From: Schlegelella_A sp038318385
GTDB taxonomy: Bacteria > Pseudomonadota > Gammaproteobacteria > Burkholderiales > Burkholderiaceae_C
Length of the DNA stretch: 64,000 nucleotides
Assembly: GCA_038318385.1 (NCBI GenBank)
Contig: JBBQCD010000002.1
Coordinates: 80,920-144,919 of the forward strand
Direction: 5' to 3'
Shown: one piece after another, positions 8,290-15,739 of the stretch
Layout of the letters: each line of letters begins with the position of its first letter
Position numbering within the stretch: position 1 is the first letter of the stretch
Position numbers and translations under genes: made by a program
The notes under the pieces: generated by a model
Told to the model about the DNA's origin: nothing
Database searches by the model: none
The model's input: the letters and a program-made list of their open reading frames with translations, nothing else

Positions 8290-9270
8290 ATGACGAGCCG
8301 CTCCCACTCCGCCTCGAAGATCGGCATCTGGGCCCTGGCCCTGGTTGCCTGCTGGGCCCAGGCCCAGGATTTCCCCAACCGCCCGGTCCACGTGATCACG
8401 CCGTTCGCCCCGGGCAACACGCTCGACACCGCGCTGCGGATCGTCGGCGAGAAGTGGAAAGACAGCACAGGCCAGATGCTGATCATCGAGAACAAGCCGG
8501 GCGGGGCCGGCCTCATCGCCGCCCAGGCGGTCGCGAGCGCTCCGCCCGACGGCTACACGATGCTGCTCGGCAGTTCCGGCATCCTCACCGTCAACCCGCA
8601 CACCTTCTCGAAGCTGCCTTACGATCCTGAGAAGAGCTTCAAGCCGGTGACGAACTTCCTCGGCGCCGCGCTCGTCCTGGCGGCGCATCCGTCGGTTCCC
8701 GCCAATACGCTGGCCGAGTTCGTCGCCTGGGCCAAGGCCAACCCCGGCAAGGTCTCCTTCGCCTCGTATACGGCCGGCAACTCTTCGCACTTCGCCGGCG
8801 TGATCCTCAACAAGCGCGCCGGCATCGACATGCTGCACGTGCCGTTTAACGGCACGCCGCCCGCCGTGCAGAGTCTCCTCGGCGGCCACGTGCAGGCGGC
8901 GTTCCTGCCGCTGCTCGCGATCAAGCCGCACCTCGACGCGGGGAAGGTCAAGGTCTATGCGGTGACGAGCGAGAAGCGCTCACCCCTCATCCCGAACGTG
9001 CCGACCTTCACCGAACTCGGCTATCCCGATCTGGAGCTCTACGTCTGGGCTGCGTTGCTGGTACCGGCCGGTACGCCCGATGCGATCGCCCGCAAGCTCA
9101 ACGCCGACCTGACGAAGGCTCTGCGCAACGAAGAAGTGGTCGAGAAGTTCCGGGTGATGGACTTCACCCCGCTGCCGGGCACCCCCGAGGAGTTCACGAC
9201 CTACATGCGCAAGGACTCGAAGCGCTGGCAGGAAGCGGTGCGCCTGTCGGGCTTCAAGGCGACCGAGTAG
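8290..9270 (+). CDS. Bug-family (TctC-like) periplasmic substrate-binding protein
   Basis: A 326-residue protein with a signal peptide (ending near WAQAQ) followed by the typical start of the mature Bug protein, DFPNRPVHVITPFAPGN. GGAGLIAAQ and PPDGYTMLLG are further family motifs. Bug proteins bind carboxylic acids in the periplasm and either feed a TctAB permease or act as sensors. No tctA or tctB is adjacent, so it is an orphan receptor here. It is divergent from the HxlR/oxygenase operon and lies between the two oxygenase operons, so its ligand is probably the acid these enzymes metabolise. That link is inferred from position only. Confidence 0.88.
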   Translation: MTSRSHSASKIGIWALALVACWAQAQDFPNRPVHVITPFAPGNTLDTALRIVGEKWKDSTGQMLIIENKPGGAGLIAAQAVASAPPDGYTMLLGSSGILTVNPHTFSKLPYDPEKSFKPVTNFLGAALVLAAHPSVPANTLAEFVAWAKANPGKVSFASYTAGNSSHFAGVILNKRAGIDMLHVPFNGTPPAVQSLLGGHVQAAFLPLLAIKPHLDAGKVKVYAVTSEKRSPLIPNVPTFTELGYPDLELYVWAALLVPAGTPDAIARKLNADLTKALRNEEVVEKFRVMDFTPLPGTPEEFTTYMRKDSKRWQEAVRLSGFKATE

Positions 9271-9287
9271 ACGCGTCGGCCGCGCGC

Positions 9288-9336
9288 GACCGGGAGGCCA
9301 CGCCGGTCCACCCATCGGCGGCGCACACCGGCCTCC
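9288..9336. terminator. Possible bidirectional hairpin between convergent genes
   Basis: The 87-base gap between the Bug gene and oxygenase 2, which converge, holds GGAGGCC (9293-9299) and GGCCTCC (9330-9336), a perfect 7-bp inverted repeat. An overlapping GACCGG/CCGGTC pair lies at 9288-9308. There is no T tract, so intrinsic termination is uncertain. Confidence 0.3.
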
Positions 9337-9357
9337 TCGGCAAATTCTGGTGAATCG

Positions 9358-10803
9358 CTACCAGCCGCGCGCCAGTCGCGCGCCGCTGACCCAGGTGGCG
9401 TGGAAGCCGTTCGGCACGCGCTGCGGCAGACGGATGCGGGCCACCGGACCCTGGGCGATGTTGGCGGCATCGAAGACCACCACGAACGAGGCCTCCTTCA
9501 CGCCGTCCCACATGAAGCCGACGAGGTAGCCGTCGTCCTCGGCCACCGCCTTGTCCTTCGGCGCGAACGGCGCCTCGCTGAACCAGCGGTGAATGCCCTC
9601 GTGATAGGTCGTGCAGCGGTCGAGCTCGAGGTCGTAGCGCGCCAGCCCGGTGAACCGGGGCTCCTCGGGCCGGTTCAGCCGGCCCATCAGCACGTTCCAT
9701 GAATAGCGCGTCTTCAGCCCCTGCATCGCCGAGTTGATGACCGGAAACTCCTGGTTGACGATGTCGTCGATGACGCGTTCGCGGGTACGCCCGGTGCGCA
9801 GGTTGAAACGCCACTCCATGAAGATGAAGTCGTGCTCGAGGTGGGCGAGCATCTTCGGGAAGCGCTTCACGTCGAGGTCGCCGTGCACGTCGCGCGGCAG
9901 CCGGAAGGGCGTGCCGGTCATGACGATCTCGGTGCCGCCCTGGCCGTCGTCCTCTTCCCACGCATTCGACACGTGGTACATGTAGGTCGGGCTGGCCTCG
10001 AACCAGCGGATCTGCTCCGGCTTGCCGTGGCGCGGCACGACCGCGAACCGCGACGGCAGCTCGGGGTAGAACTTCAGCTTGTGGCGCCCGGCGCCGAACG
10101 CCTCCATGTCGTAGAACAGCGGCAGGTCGTGGAGGATGGTGTAGTTCGGCGTGATCGCCATGTCGTGCGGCAGGCGCGGTCCCGGCAGTTGCACCGGCAT
10201 GAAGGTCTGCAGCTTGCCGAAACGATCCATCACACCGTAATGCATGTACGGCGATTCCTTGCCGTAGGCGAAGAACAAGAACTCGCCGGTGCGCTCGTCG
10301 ACCTTCGAGTGCGCGGAAATCGGCAGGCCCTGCAGACGCGGGTCCATCTCGAGCTTGCCGCGCGTGGACAGGTCCTCCGGGCTGCAGCGGTAGACGGCGC
10401 CGCCGAGGTACCACATCGACACCAGATCGCCCGCATAGAACTTGACGTCGGTGTTCGACGTGTTCTTCACCGGCATGTCAGGGCGGTCCTTCCGCGGTGG
10501 GTCCTTGATGCCCTGCCACAGCGCCTGGCCGGCGTCGAGTTCCTCGCGCAGGCCGTCGGTCATGATCCAGCGGTTGCGGTACTGGGCCCGACCGCCCTCG
10601 AAGCGCACCGCGTGCAGCATGCCGTCGCCGTCGAACCAGTGGTACCGACCGGCGGCCTCGAAACGCCGGTTCGGACCGTTGCGCACATGCAGGCCGGTCA
10701 GGTCCTTCGGGATCTCGCCTTCGACGTCGGTGAGGTCGACCGTGTGTTCCTGCTCGATCGGCGCGTAGCCGCCTTGCAGGACCGGGATCTCGTTGGCACC
10801 CAT
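9358..10803 (-). CDS. Carotenoid oxygenase (RPE65/lignostilbene dioxygenase) family protein, paralogue 2
   Basis: A 481-residue non-haem iron C=C-cleaving oxygenase. The four iron ligands can be placed at about H165 (SAHSKVDE), H213 (LPHDMAI), H277 (YHVSNAWEE) and H468 (GFHATWV). Length and motifs match bacterial stilbene- or isoeugenol-cleaving members. The ATG at 10803 is preceded by GGAG at good spacing and lies 12 bases after the PaaN-like aldehyde dehydrogenase stop. Coupling to an aldehyde dehydrogenase fits an oxygenase that makes aldehydes. Compared with paralogue 1 it has a small insertion after the third His (the acidic stretch following NAWEE). Confidence 0.9.
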   Translation of the reverse strand: MGANEIPVLQGGYAPIEQEHTVDLTDVEGEIPKDLTGLHVRNGPNRRFEAAGRYHWFDGDGMLHAVRFEGGRAQYRNRWIMTDGLREELDAGQALWQGIKDPPRKDRPDMPVKNTSNTDVKFYAGDLVSMWYLGGAVYRCSPEDLSTRGKLEMDPRLQGLPISAHSKVDERTGEFLFFAYGKESPYMHYGVMDRFGKLQTFMPVQLPGPRLPHDMAITPNYTILHDLPLFYDMEAFGAGRHKLKFYPELPSRFAVVPRHGKPEQIRWFEASPTYMYHVSNAWEEDDGQGGTEIVMTGTPFRLPRDVHGDLDVKRFPKMLAHLEHDFIFMEWRFNLRTGRTRERVIDDIVNQEFPVINSAMQGLKTRYSWNVLMGRLNRPEEPRFTGLARYDLELDRCTTYHEGIHRWFSEAPFAPKDKAVAEDDGYLVGFMWDGVKEASFVVVFDAANIAQGPVARIRLPQRVPNGFHATWVSGARLARGW

Positions 10804-10815
10804 CGTCTGTCTCCT

Positions 10816-12516
10816 TCAGGGACTCGGCGTCGACGCCGGCCGCCTGGATTGCGCGATCCGGAATCGTCCGGCGACGAACGCGAGGTCGGTGAGACTGGCG
10901 TTGCCGGCGGGGTTGAGCCCGGTCACATGGTAGTCGCTGTACGCCGCGGCGAAGTTCAGCGGCATCGGTCCGGTGAGGTTGATCGTCAGCTGTGCCCCGG
11001 CCGCGGCGTAGGCGGCCTCGGCCTTCGCGACGTAATCCTCGTCGGTCGAATAGAGGAACGCCGTCAGGCCGCCGAACTCGCGCACGTCGCCGGTCGCCTG
11101 GCGCAGGGCATCGGCAGCGTCGGCGCAGCGGATCACGAAGCTGATCGGCCCGAAGCGTTCCTCGCCGTAGAGGTGGCGCTCCCGAGTCGTGCAGGCGATC
11201 ATCAGCGGCTGCGCCGTTCGCGCGCCGGGAAAATCGGGGTGCGCATAAGGCGACGACTCGAGCAGCACACGGCCGTCGCGCCGACCCGTCGCACTCATGT
11301 CGTCGAGCAGCGCCTGGGTCTGCGGCGACTGCAGGCAGGCGAGGATCATCGCCGCCTTCTTCGGCTCTCCGGTCAGCGCTGCGACCGCCTCGGCCAACCG
11401 GCGAGAGACCTCGTCGAACCCGACGGTGCCCGCGGGCGTGCGCACACCGCCTGCGGGGACGTAGATGTTCTGCGGGCTGGTGCACATCTGCGCGCTGAAC
11501 ATGCACAACGTGGTGGCCAGGCTGCGCAGGACCGCATCGAGATCGTCCACGGATTCGAGGACGACCGTGTTGCAGCCCGCCGTCTCGGTGAAGCACAGCG
11601 CCGGATGGGCGTTCTCCTCGACCCAGCGGCCGAAGCGCACGCTGCCGGTGAAGTCGACGATCGCAGTGCGCGGGTGCTTGACGAGGACCTTGCCGAGCGG
11701 TTCGGCAACCGTGTCGAGCGCCAGCGTGACGAGGTTCGGGTCGAACCCGGCGTCCGCCAGAACTTGCCGGAAGACGCGCACCGAGATCGCCATCGGCAGC
11801 ACCGTCGCCGGGTGCGGCTTGACGATGACCGCGTTGCCCGTGGCCAGACTCGCCAGCATCGACGGCCAGGCGTTCCAGGTGGGAAAGCTCGCGCAGGTGA
11901 AGCAGACGGCGACGCCGCGCGGCACGAGCCGGTAGGTCTTGTCGAGGGCGATGCGGGCACAGCCGAACTGGCGTTCCCAGCGTGCCTGCGGCGCGACCGC
12001 GGCCATGGCCTGCTGCGCGTAGACCAGCGCCTCGATGCCGCGGTCCAGGGCATTGACGCCGGAGCCGGCATAAGCCATGTTGAAGCTCTGCCCGGCGGTG
12101 TGCATGACGGCCTGGGCGATCTCGAACAGGTGCTCGCGATAGAGCACGTCCAGGACCTCCATCAGCACGCCCAGGCGTGCGGTGGCGCCCGCCGCCGCCC
12201 ACGTGCCGATCGCGGAAGTCGCGGCGTCGAAGAGCGCATCGGGATCGGCGCGCGGATAGCGGATGCCGAGGGGCGCCTGCGTGTACGGCGAGACCTCCTC
12301 GCCCACCTCGCCGAGGGTCCCCGGCTGGTCGAGTGCGAAGCGCCGATCGAGGTGGCCGTGGAAGGCGGTCAGTCCCGCGGCCTGGGCCGCGGCGCTGTCG
12401 GGATACTTCGCCGGCATCTCCGGAAACGGACTCCAGCAGTGGCGTTCGCGGCAGGCGAGCGCGGCACGCTCCAGGGTCACGCGGTGTTTCTCGAACAGGT
12501 CGACGATCTCAGCCAT
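10816..12516 (-). CDS. paaN: PaaN-like aldehyde dehydrogenase (phenylacetic acid degradation protein type)
   Basis: A 566-residue aldehyde dehydrogenase of the long PaaN group, which is larger than a normal ALDH (about 490) because of an extra N-terminal segment. The general-base Glu lies in ETAGCNT and the catalytic Cys in SAQMCTSPQN, both at the expected places. True PaaN family members are linked to phenylacetate degradation, but no paaABCDE or paaK is in this window, so it may have another aldehyde as substrate. It overlaps the upstream lipocalin-like gene by eight bases and precedes oxygenase 2 by 12 bases. I infer that it oxidises the aldehyde released by the oxygenase to an acid for the CoA ligase at 3944-5683. 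Confidence 0.8.
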   Translation of the reverse strand: MAEIVDLFEKHRVTLERAALACRERHCWSPFPEMPAKYPDSAAAQAAGLTAFHGHLDRRFALDQPGTLGEVGEEVSPYTQAPLGIRYPRADPDALFDAATSAIGTWAAAGATARLGVLMEVLDVLYREHLFEIAQAVMHTAGQSFNMAYAGSGVNALDRGIEALVYAQQAMAAVAPQARWERQFGCARIALDKTYRLVPRGVAVCFTCASFPTWNAWPSMLASLATGNAVIVKPHPATVLPMAISVRVFRQVLADAGFDPNLVTLALDTVAEPLGKVLVKHPRTAIVDFTGSVRFGRWVEENAHPALCFTETAGCNTVVLESVDDLDAVLRSLATTLCMFSAQMCTSPQNIYVPAGGVRTPAGTVGFDEVSRRLAEAVAALTGEPKKAAMILACLQSPQTQALLDDMSATGRRDGRVLLESSPYAHPDFPGARTAQPLMIACTTRERHLYGEERFGPISFVIRCADAADALRQATGDVREFGGLTAFLYSTDEDYVAKAEAAYAAAGAQLTINLTGPMPLNFAAAYSDYHVTGLNPAGNASLTDLAFVAGRFRIAQSRRPASTPSP

Positions 12517-12964
12517 GGCTGCGGCGCTCCCAGTGCAGGCGGTGATGGCGCGCGACGTCGGCGCCGGGGACGCGGTCGGAGGCCGACAACGTGAGGCGCC
12601 CGGCAGCGTCGAACTCGACGTTTCGCACCTGCTCGCTGCCGACGAAGTTCGGGTTCAGCGCATGCGTCACGCGGTGCACGACCTGGCTGCGGCCGTCGCG
12701 CTCGCGCAGCGTCCAGGAGCCGGCGTAGGAGAAGTAGCTTTCGAACGCCGCCAGGCGTTCGCCCTCGGGTGCCGTGCGAACGCTCGCGCTCGACAGCGGC
12801 GCCCGGCCTCCGCGGGCGATGCAGGCGTTCATCCAGCCGTCGGCCGCGTAGACGATCAGGCCGGTCGCGGCGTCGCCGTACGGCAGCGTCTCCGGGCGAC
12901 CGTCGCCGTAGGTGATCTCCCAGCGCAGCAGGTGCCAGCTGCCGATCAGCGCGTTCTCGTCCAA
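12509..12964 (-). CDS. Lipocalin-like domain protein, TTG start
   Basis: A 151-residue cytoplasmic protein with the short lipocalin-like pattern: IGSWHLLRWEITYGDG at the N-terminus (the G-x-W strand), GLIVYAADGWMNA, and a YAGSWTLR strand. No signal peptide is seen. The start codon is TTG; I chose it because a strong Shine-Dalgarno, GGAGGT, lies eight bases before it (12973-12978 on the plus strand). Proteins of this type appear in secondary-metabolism and catabolic operons but their role is unknown; small-molecule binding or cyclisation is possible. It is first in the operon with the aldehyde dehydrogenase and oxygenase 2. Confidence 0.72.
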   Translation of the reverse strand: MDENALIGSWHLLRWEITYGDGRPETLPYGDAATGLIVYAADGWMNACIARGGRAPLSSASVRTAPEGERLAAFESYFSYAGSWTLRERDGRSQVVHRVTHALNPNFVGSEQVRNVEFDAAGRLTLSASDRVPGADVARHHRLHWERRSHG

Positions 12965-13194
12965 GACTCGGGACCTCCGAATTTCACTTTCTCTATTGGA
13001 CTTGGATTTTGCGGGAAACGCCCTTCGTCCGCAAGGCTGGCCGACCCGTCACAGGGGTTCATCCCGGGTCCGCGACATCCTTGCACGTTGCCTTCGTCGC
13101 CGTGTCCATCCGCGTGCCGGTGCAACTGGCCCGTCGCGCGGATCGGGAAAAACTTCGGTTTCCTGCCGGCTTCCGAGTCGATCGACAATGCGGC

Positions 13195-13731
13195 ATGGCC
13201 CACCTCCCCTACGCCGATCCCGACCGCCCGGAACTGCGCCCGCTGGTCGACCGCATCGTCGCCGAACGCGGCGAAGTCCTGCACCTCTACCGGATGCTGC
13301 TGCACAGCCCACCGCTGGCGGAGGGCTGGCTCGGCTACTTCACACAGGTCCGGCAACGCCTGGACCTCGATGCCGGACTGCGCGAACTCGTGATCATGGA
13401 GGTCGCGCACCTCAACCGGGCGCCGTACGAAGCCGAGCAGCACGTGCCTTTCGCGCTGCGCGCCGGACTCACGCAGGCGCAGCTCGACGCCCTGCCGGAC
13501 TGGCAGGCGTCGCCGGACTTCGATGCACGGCAGCGGGCCGCGCTGCAGCTCGCGGACACGATGACGCGCGACGTCCAGGTCCCCGCCGCTCTGATGGCCG
13601 AGGTGCGCGCGCAGCTCGACGACCGGCAGACCGTCGAGCTCGTGGCGACCATCGCCGGCTACAACATGGTGTCGCGCTTTCTCGAAGCACTGCAGATCCA
13701 CTCCCACGACGCGACGAGTCCGAAGCCATGA
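13195..13731 (+). CDS. Carboxymuconolactone decarboxylase / AhpD-like family protein
   Basis: A 178-residue all-helical protein of the CMD family. LRELVIMEVAHLNRAPYEAEQH contributes the conserved Glu and His, shown here as ELVIMEVAHLN followed by YEAEQH. The redox CxxC of AhpD is absent, so it is not a peroxidase-type AhpD. The start at MAHLPYAD gives the usual family N-terminus; a longer frame to 13009 looks non-native. Family members decarboxylate or act as small lyases or hydrolases. Its stop overlaps the ATG of the PanE-like reductase (ATGA), so it begins a coupled four-gene set. Confidence 0.75.
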   Translation: MAHLPYADPDRPELRPLVDRIVAERGEVLHLYRMLLHSPPLAEGWLGYFTQVRQRLDLDAGLRELVIMEVAHLNRAPYEAEQHVPFALRAGLTQAQLDALPDWQASPDFDARQRAALQLADTMTRDVQVPAALMAEVRAQLDDRQTVELVATIAGYNMVSRFLEALQIHSHDATSPKP

Positions 13732-14699
13732 CGAGCGAACCACCCGTGCGCCGCATCGCCGTCGTCGGTGCCGGCGCCGTCGGCGGCTACTTCGGGGCCA
13801 TGCTGGCGCGCGCCGGCCACCCGGTCACGCTGATCGGCCGGCCGGCACACGTCGAGGCCATCGGCCGCCACGGCCTGCTGCTCGACAAGGGAGGGAAGGT
13901 CGAGTCGATCCCGGTGGCGGCGAGCAGCGACATCGCGGCGGTCCGCGGCGCCGACCTCGTCCTCTTCTGCGTGAAGTCGACCGACACCGAGGCCGTGGCG
14001 GCGCAGATCGCACCACACCTGGACCCCGCCGCATTGGTGCTGAGCCTGCAGAACGGCGTCGAGAACGCGGCTGCGATCGCACGGCGTGTCGCCCGGCCGG
14101 TCGTTCCTGCGGTGGTCTACGTCGCCACCGCCATGCCGGCGCCGGGAACGGTGAAGCACTACGGGCGGGGCGACCTGGTCATCGGCCCGCTCGATGCCGC
14201 AGCTGCTGCCGATCCGGTGCTCGGCGCCCGCCTCGAGGCACTGGCCGCGTTCTTCGTCGCTGCCGGCGTGCCGGTCCAGGTCTCCTCGAACGTCATGGCA
14301 GAGCTCTGGTCCAAGCTGCTCGTCAACTGCGCCTACAACGCGATCTCCGGATTGGCCCAGATGCCGTACGGTGCGCTCGCCGCGCAGGTCTCGATCCGCG
14401 AACTGCAGCGCGAGGTGGTCGCCGAGGTCGTGGCCGTGGCAGCGGCCGAAGGGATCGACCTGCCGCTGGCACCGGCGCTCGAAGCCATGACCCGCATCGC
14501 CGCAGCCATGCCGGCGCAGCTCTCGTCGACCGCGCAGGACATGGCCAAGGGCAAGCCGAGCGAGATCGAGCACCTGAATGGATTCGTCTCCCGGCGCGGA
14601 CGCGCGCTCGGCATCGCCACCCCGGCGAACCAGGCGCTGTACGCGCTCGTCAAGCTCGTCGAGACCGCACCGGGCAACAGCGGCTCGGCACCCACCTGA
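13728..14699 (+). CDS. 2-dehydropantoate 2-reductase family protein (PanE/ApbA-like)
   Basis: A 323-residue NADPH-dependent 2-oxoacid reductase. The Rossmann motif is VVGAGAVGGYFG near the N-terminus, LQNGVEN is the second fingerprint, and the catalytic Lys is in ELWSKLLVNCAYN with downstream KPSEIEHLNG contributing the substrate-binding end. PanE reduces ketopantoate, but bacteria often have several homologues with other 2-oxoacid substrates. The genes beside it (APH-fold kinase and enolase paralogue, no panB or panC) argue against coenzyme A synthesis. It is coupled to the CMD-family gene upstream and is eight bases from the kinase gene. Confidence 0.82.
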   Translation: MTSEPPVRRIAVVGAGAVGGYFGAMLARAGHPVTLIGRPAHVEAIGRHGLLLDKGGKVESIPVAASSDIAAVRGADLVLFCVKSTDTEAVAAQIAPHLDPAALVLSLQNGVENAAAIARRVARPVVPAVVYVATAMPAPGTVKHYGRGDLVIGPLDAAAAADPVLGARLEALAAFFVAAGVPVQVSSNVMAELWSKLLVNCAYNAISGLAQMPYGALAAQVSIRELQREVVAEVVAVAAAEGIDLPLAPALEAMTRIAAAMPAQLSSTAQDMAKGKPSEIEHLNGFVSRRGRALGIATPANQALYALVKLVETAPGNSGSAPT

Positions 14700-14707
14700 C
14701 CAGCACG

Positions 14708-15739
14708 ATGCCGAGGACCGCCGAAGACACCTCCGTCGGCGCCACCGTGCCGGCGGCGTTCGCGCAGGCACTGCGCGAACTCGGCCTCGCCAGCGACTCC
14801 CCGCTCACTGGCCGGGCGCTGACCGGCGGCGTCTCTTCCGACATCTGGTGCATCGACACGGAGGGCGGTCCCGTGTGTGCAAAGCGCGCCCTGGCGAAGC
14901 TGCGCGTGGCCGCGGACTGGCGCGCACCGATCGAGCGCAATCGCTACGAGGCGCGCTGGATGCAGACCGCCGACGCCGCACAGCCGGGCTGCGCGCCACG
15001 GGTGCTCGGCCAGCACCCGGGCCTCGGCGTGCTGGTGATGAGTTACCTGCCGCGGGCCGATCACGGGCTGTGGAAGGACGCGCTGCGCGCCGGCAACGCC
15101 GACCCCGCGTTCGCGCGCTCAGTCGGCGCCACGCTCGCGCGCATCCACGCGCACACGGCCGCGCGCCCGGCCCTCGCCGCGCAGTTCGACACCGACCGCA
15201 TCTTCTTCGACATCCGCCTGGAGCCCTACCTGCTCGCCACGGCGGCCCGCCATCCGGACCGTGCGGCGGCGCTCGAGCGCCTCGTCGCGACGACGCAGGC
15301 CCACCCTGTGGCCCTCGTCCATGGCGACGTCAGCCCGAAGAACATCCTGGCCGGTCCGCAGGGCCCGGTATTCCTCGATGCCGAATGCGCGTGGTGGGGC
15401 GACCCCGCATTCGACCTCGCCTTCTGCCTCAATCATCTGCTGCTGAAATGCCTGTGGCGACCGCAAGCGTCCGGCGTCTTCCTCGCGAGCTTCGACGTCC
15501 TCGCGGCGGCCTACCTGAGCGGTGTCGATTGGGAGCCGGTCGCCGCGCTCGAGTCCCGCGCCGCGGCGTTGTTGCCGGGGCTGCTGCTCGCCCGTGTCGA
15601 CGGCAAGTCGCCGGTCGAATACATCACCACCGACGAAGCGCGCGATGTCGTCCGCGGCGTCGGGCGGGGATTGCTCGCCCGACCCGTCGAACAACTTTCT
15701 GCCGTGCGCGCGGCCTGGGCCAGGGCCTTGCCGACATGA
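14708..15739 (+). CDS. APH-fold (aminoglycoside phosphotransferase-like) small-molecule kinase
   Basis: A 343-residue protein with the choline/aminoglycoside kinase fold. VCAKRAL is the ATP-site Lys strand, VHGDVSPKNIL the catalytic loop with its Asp, and FLDAECAWWGDPAFDLAF the metal-binding loop in place of the usual IDWE/DFE. Methylthioribose kinase and homoserine kinase II share this pattern, so the substrate is probably a hydroxylated metabolite, not an antibiotic. Its stop overlaps the enolase paralogue's ATG (ATGA). A kinase coupled to an enolase suggests that it makes the phosphate ester on which the enolase acts. Confidence 0.8.
   Translation: MPRTAEDTSVGATVPAAFAQALRELGLASDSPLTGRALTGGVSSDIWCIDTEGGPVCAKRALAKLRVAADWRAPIERNRYEARWMQTADAAQPGCAPRVLGQHPGLGVLVMSYLPRADHGLWKDALRAGNADPAFARSVGATLARIHAHTAARPALAAQFDTDRIFFDIRLEPYLLATAARHPDRAAALERLVATTQAHPVALVHGDVSPKNILAGPQGPVFLDAECAWWGDPAFDLAFCLNHLLLKCLWRPQASGVFLASFDVLAAAYLSGVDWEPVAALESRAAALLPGLLLARVDGKSPVEYITTDEARDVVRGVGRGLLARPVEQLSAVRAAWARALPT

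Noticed and set aside
10816..12516. Phenylacetate (paa) operon
   Set aside because: Only a PaaN-like protein is present; paaABCDE, paaK, paaG and paaJ are absent in the window.
9832..12594. Long plus-strand open frame opposite oxygenase 2 and the aldehyde dehydrogenase
   Set aside because: It is antisense to two well-supported genes. It is rich in Arg, His, Gly and Val and has no recognisable motif; such frames are common in GC-rich DNA.
13728..14699. Pantothenate synthesis role for the PanE-like gene
   Set aside because: No panB, panC or panD nearby; it is coupled to CMD-family, kinase and enolase-like genes.
14708..15739. Aminoglycoside resistance gene
   Set aside because: Only the general kinase fold matches; metal-loop sequence and operon context point to a metabolic substrate, and there are no mobile-element signs.
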